NCBI GenBank assembly: GCA_023460035.1
Contig: JAEWRN010000038.1
Coordinates: 1 to 23,304, forward strand
Reading direction: 5' to 3'
Source: Bacillota bacterium
GTDB lineage: Bacteria; Bacillota; Clostridia; Oscillospirales; Ruminococcaceae
Length of the DNA stretch: 23,304 nt
The notes below the pieces were generated by a model. That model was given only the letters and a program-made list of their open reading frames with translations. It ran no database searches and was not told the origin of the DNA. Both the position numbers and the translations under genes were made by a program. Position 1 is the stretch's first letter. Each line of letters starts with the position of its first letter. Positions 22,126-23,304 of the stretch are shown one piece after another.

Positions 22126-23136
22126 ATGGTCGAAGTGAGAAAAGCAATTCTGCATGTTTTAGATGCCGGTAGTGGCATTAGCTCGTTTTCGCATCAGCAG
22201 CTGGACCTTGCCGACGATGCGGTATTTGGCTATGTGACGAAGCAGATCGAAAAGGCGGCAGAAAACGCCGGCCTACACAGTGGCGAACTGATTGGAGTAG
22301 AAAATCAGTTCCGCGTCAAGCTGGGCCAGTACGAGCGCGAGCTGCTGAGCTTCGAGCGCTTTGCAGACTGGGTCGGCGAAGAGGTGTGGCAGGTGTTCAC
22401 CACGTCGGACCGCGGCGACAGCGCCGACCTGCTGATTGCCGAATACATAGAAAACGGCCGCCGTATGCTGGCAATTTTAAAGTGTGCGCTGCGCACCGGG
22501 TATGCGCACACGGTAGAGCCGGGCGAAGACGGTACCCCGGTATGCCGCATTGTGCGGCGCACCGACGCACTGCCGGCTCCCACCCAAAAGGCGGAAGAAA
22601 TTGCCCTTGTAGAGATTGCCGGCGGGCAGGTGTATTTTTTAGAAAAGCCCCGCATGATTGACGGGCAGGACAGCCCGCTGTTCACTAAAAATCTGCTCAA
22701 ATGTACCTCGCAGGCCTCGGCGGGCGAAACGGTGCAGATTATCCGTACCATTGCCGAAACAGTGGCCCAGACCTATGGGGAGGACCCCACCGCCGCGGTG
22801 GCACGCGCGAAAACCACCATTGCCGAGAGGGTGGAGCGCGACGATACCCTTGCCCCGTTTGACCTTGGAGGCGAGGTGTTTGCCGGGCGTGAAGAGATGG
22901 AAGAGGAGTTTCGCCGGCAGGTCAGCGCCGCGGGGGTGCCACAGCAGGTGGCGGTGCCCAAAAAACTGGCGGTGCGCACCGCCCGCAGCCAGCGAATTAA
23001 AACCGATACCGGCATTGAAATCACTTTCCCGCTGGACTATGCCGAAAACACCGACTACCTGGAATTTGTACGGCACGACGACGGCCGCATTTCAATTGAA
23101 ATTAAAAATGTGGGCAGCATTGAAAACAAAGGGTAA
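22126..23136 (+). CDS. Nucleoid-associated protein, YejK/NdpA family
   Basis: A 336-residue cytosolic protein whose length matches the 37-kDa nucleoid-associated protein of E. coli (YejK, 335). It fits the family in overall pattern: an N-terminal helical segment around VRKAILHVLDAG...SHQQLDLADDAVFGYVTKQIEKA, a central beta-rich part (LLIAEYIENGRRMLAILKCALRTGY, QVYFLEKPRMIDGQDSPLF) and a C-terminal IKTDTGIEITFPLDYAENTDYLEFVRHDDGRISIEIKNVG. Its role in the nucleoid is poorly defined. An AAAGGGGAGA SD precedes ATG 22126. It has its own promoter and is followed by the second twin-hairpin element. Confidence 0.8.
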   Translation: MVEVRKAILHVLDAGSGISSFSHQQLDLADDAVFGYVTKQIEKAAENAGLHSGELIGVENQFRVKLGQYERELLSFERFADWVGEEVWQVFTTSDRGDSADLLIAEYIENGRRMLAILKCALRTGYAHTVEPGEDGTPVCRIVRRTDALPAPTQKAEEIALVEIAGGQVYFLEKPRMIDGQDSPLFTKNLLKCTSQASAGETVQIIRTIAETVAQTYGEDPTAAVARAKTTIAERVERDDTLAPFDLGGEVFAGREEMEEEFRRQVSAAGVPQQVAVPKKLAVRTARSQRIKTDTGIEITFPLDYAENTDYLEFVRHDDGRISIEIKNVGSIENKG

Positions 23137-23176
23137 TAACCGCGTAGGGTTTTATCTAACGTAATAAAGAACAAAA

Positions 23177-23238
23177 AAGCGCCGCTGCTAGCGGCGCTTC
23201 AGTCTGTCGAAAAAGGTCCAGCGAAAGCTGGGCTTTTT
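23177..23238 (-). repeat. Twin-hairpin intergenic element, right copy (inverted), with terminator potential
   Basis: Read on the minus strand: hairpin 1 (23238-23211, 12 bp with two wobbles, loop TTTC), junction TTCGACAGACTGAAG (23211-23197), then hairpin 2 (23199-23177, AAGCGCCGCT with AGCGGCGCTT). The stems are 11 nt apart, exactly as in the left copy at 79-154. In this copy each hairpin has an outward T-run: on the plus strand the CCAGC-GAAA-GCTGG stem continues into CTTTTTCATTT and can end the upstream nucleoid-protein transcript; on the minus strand hairpin 2 continues into TTTTTT. Confidence 0.75.
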
Positions 23239-23245
23239 CATTTAA
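23211..23245 (+). terminator. Plus-strand terminator of the YejK/NdpA gene
   Basis: A 12-bp stem (23211-23222 with 23227-23238) capped by a GAAA loop, with A residues on the 5' side and CTTTTTCATTT on the 3' side, 75 nt after the gene. It is one half of the twin-hairpin element. Confidence 0.7.
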
Positions 23246-23304
23246 AAGCGGTAAAATAGGTATGGGTGATGAGGAATGTTACAGCGAGGGAAATTAGATC
23301 GCGG

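Overview
The window looks like core chromosome of a GC-rich, Gram-positive member of the Clostridia, most likely Oscillospiraceae (Ruminococcaceae). The signs are a c-di-AMP cyclase/CdaR pair, a single bifunctional Rsh, a long-form HPF, a T-box-controlled cysS, strong AGGAGG-type Shine-Dalgarno (SD) sites, and the cluster mazG-hup-rqcP(yabO)-divIC-yabR. The sporulation genes yabP and yabQ, which lie between yabO and divIC in spore formers, are absent. This fits a non-sporulating gut lineage of the Faecalibacterium/Gemmiger/Subdoligranulum kind; the genus is a guess. No tRNA, rRNA, CRISPR, phage, transposase or toxin-antitoxin gene was seen.

Layout. Positions 1-321 are non-coding and carry a twin-hairpin element. 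One gene is on the minus strand (322-1305, alpha/beta hydrolase of the proline iminopeptidase type). The other 21 genes are on the plus strand. Positions 1518-3028 hold a small membrane protein and a fused IspD-IspF enzyme of the MEP isoprenoid pathway. Positions 3155-7001 hold cdaA, cdaR and an FAD-dependent dehydrogenase. Positions 7051-14876 hold a housekeeping run: recJ, rsh, dtd, an MBL-fold hydrolase, hemZ and a nucleoside kinase. Positions 15004-16657 hold a zinc-ribbon protein, mazG and hup. Positions 16658-17415 are a 758-bp non-coding stretch with a strong terminator, a hairpin-rich segment, a near-consensus promoter and a cysteine T-box leader for cysS (17416-18810). Then come rqcP, a 22-bp hairpin, divIC, the S1 protein gene yabR, hpf, an RlmL-type methyltransferase and a YejK/NdpA nucleoid-associated protein. 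A second twin-hairpin element follows the last gene.

How the parts fit. The genes are mostly housekeeping: stress nucleotides (c-di-AMP, (p)ppGpp), ribosome upkeep (HPF, RqcP, RlmL, Dtd, CysRS), division (DivIC), nucleotide clean-up (MazG) and nucleoid structure (HU, NdpA). Several promoters share an extended -10 (TGnTATAMT).

The most unusual signal is the pair of twin-hairpin elements at 79-154 and 23177-23238. In each, two GC-rich hairpins of unrelated sequence are separated by exactly 11 nt inside a nearly identical linker (TTCGACAAGCTGAAG and TTCGACAGACTGAAG), in exact register and opposite orientation. Other points worth a look are the cysS T-box with a readable UGC specifier, the rearranged mazG-yabR cluster, the internal ribosome site in ispDF, the degenerate second domain of MazG, and the nucleoside kinase without TGS/editing domains.
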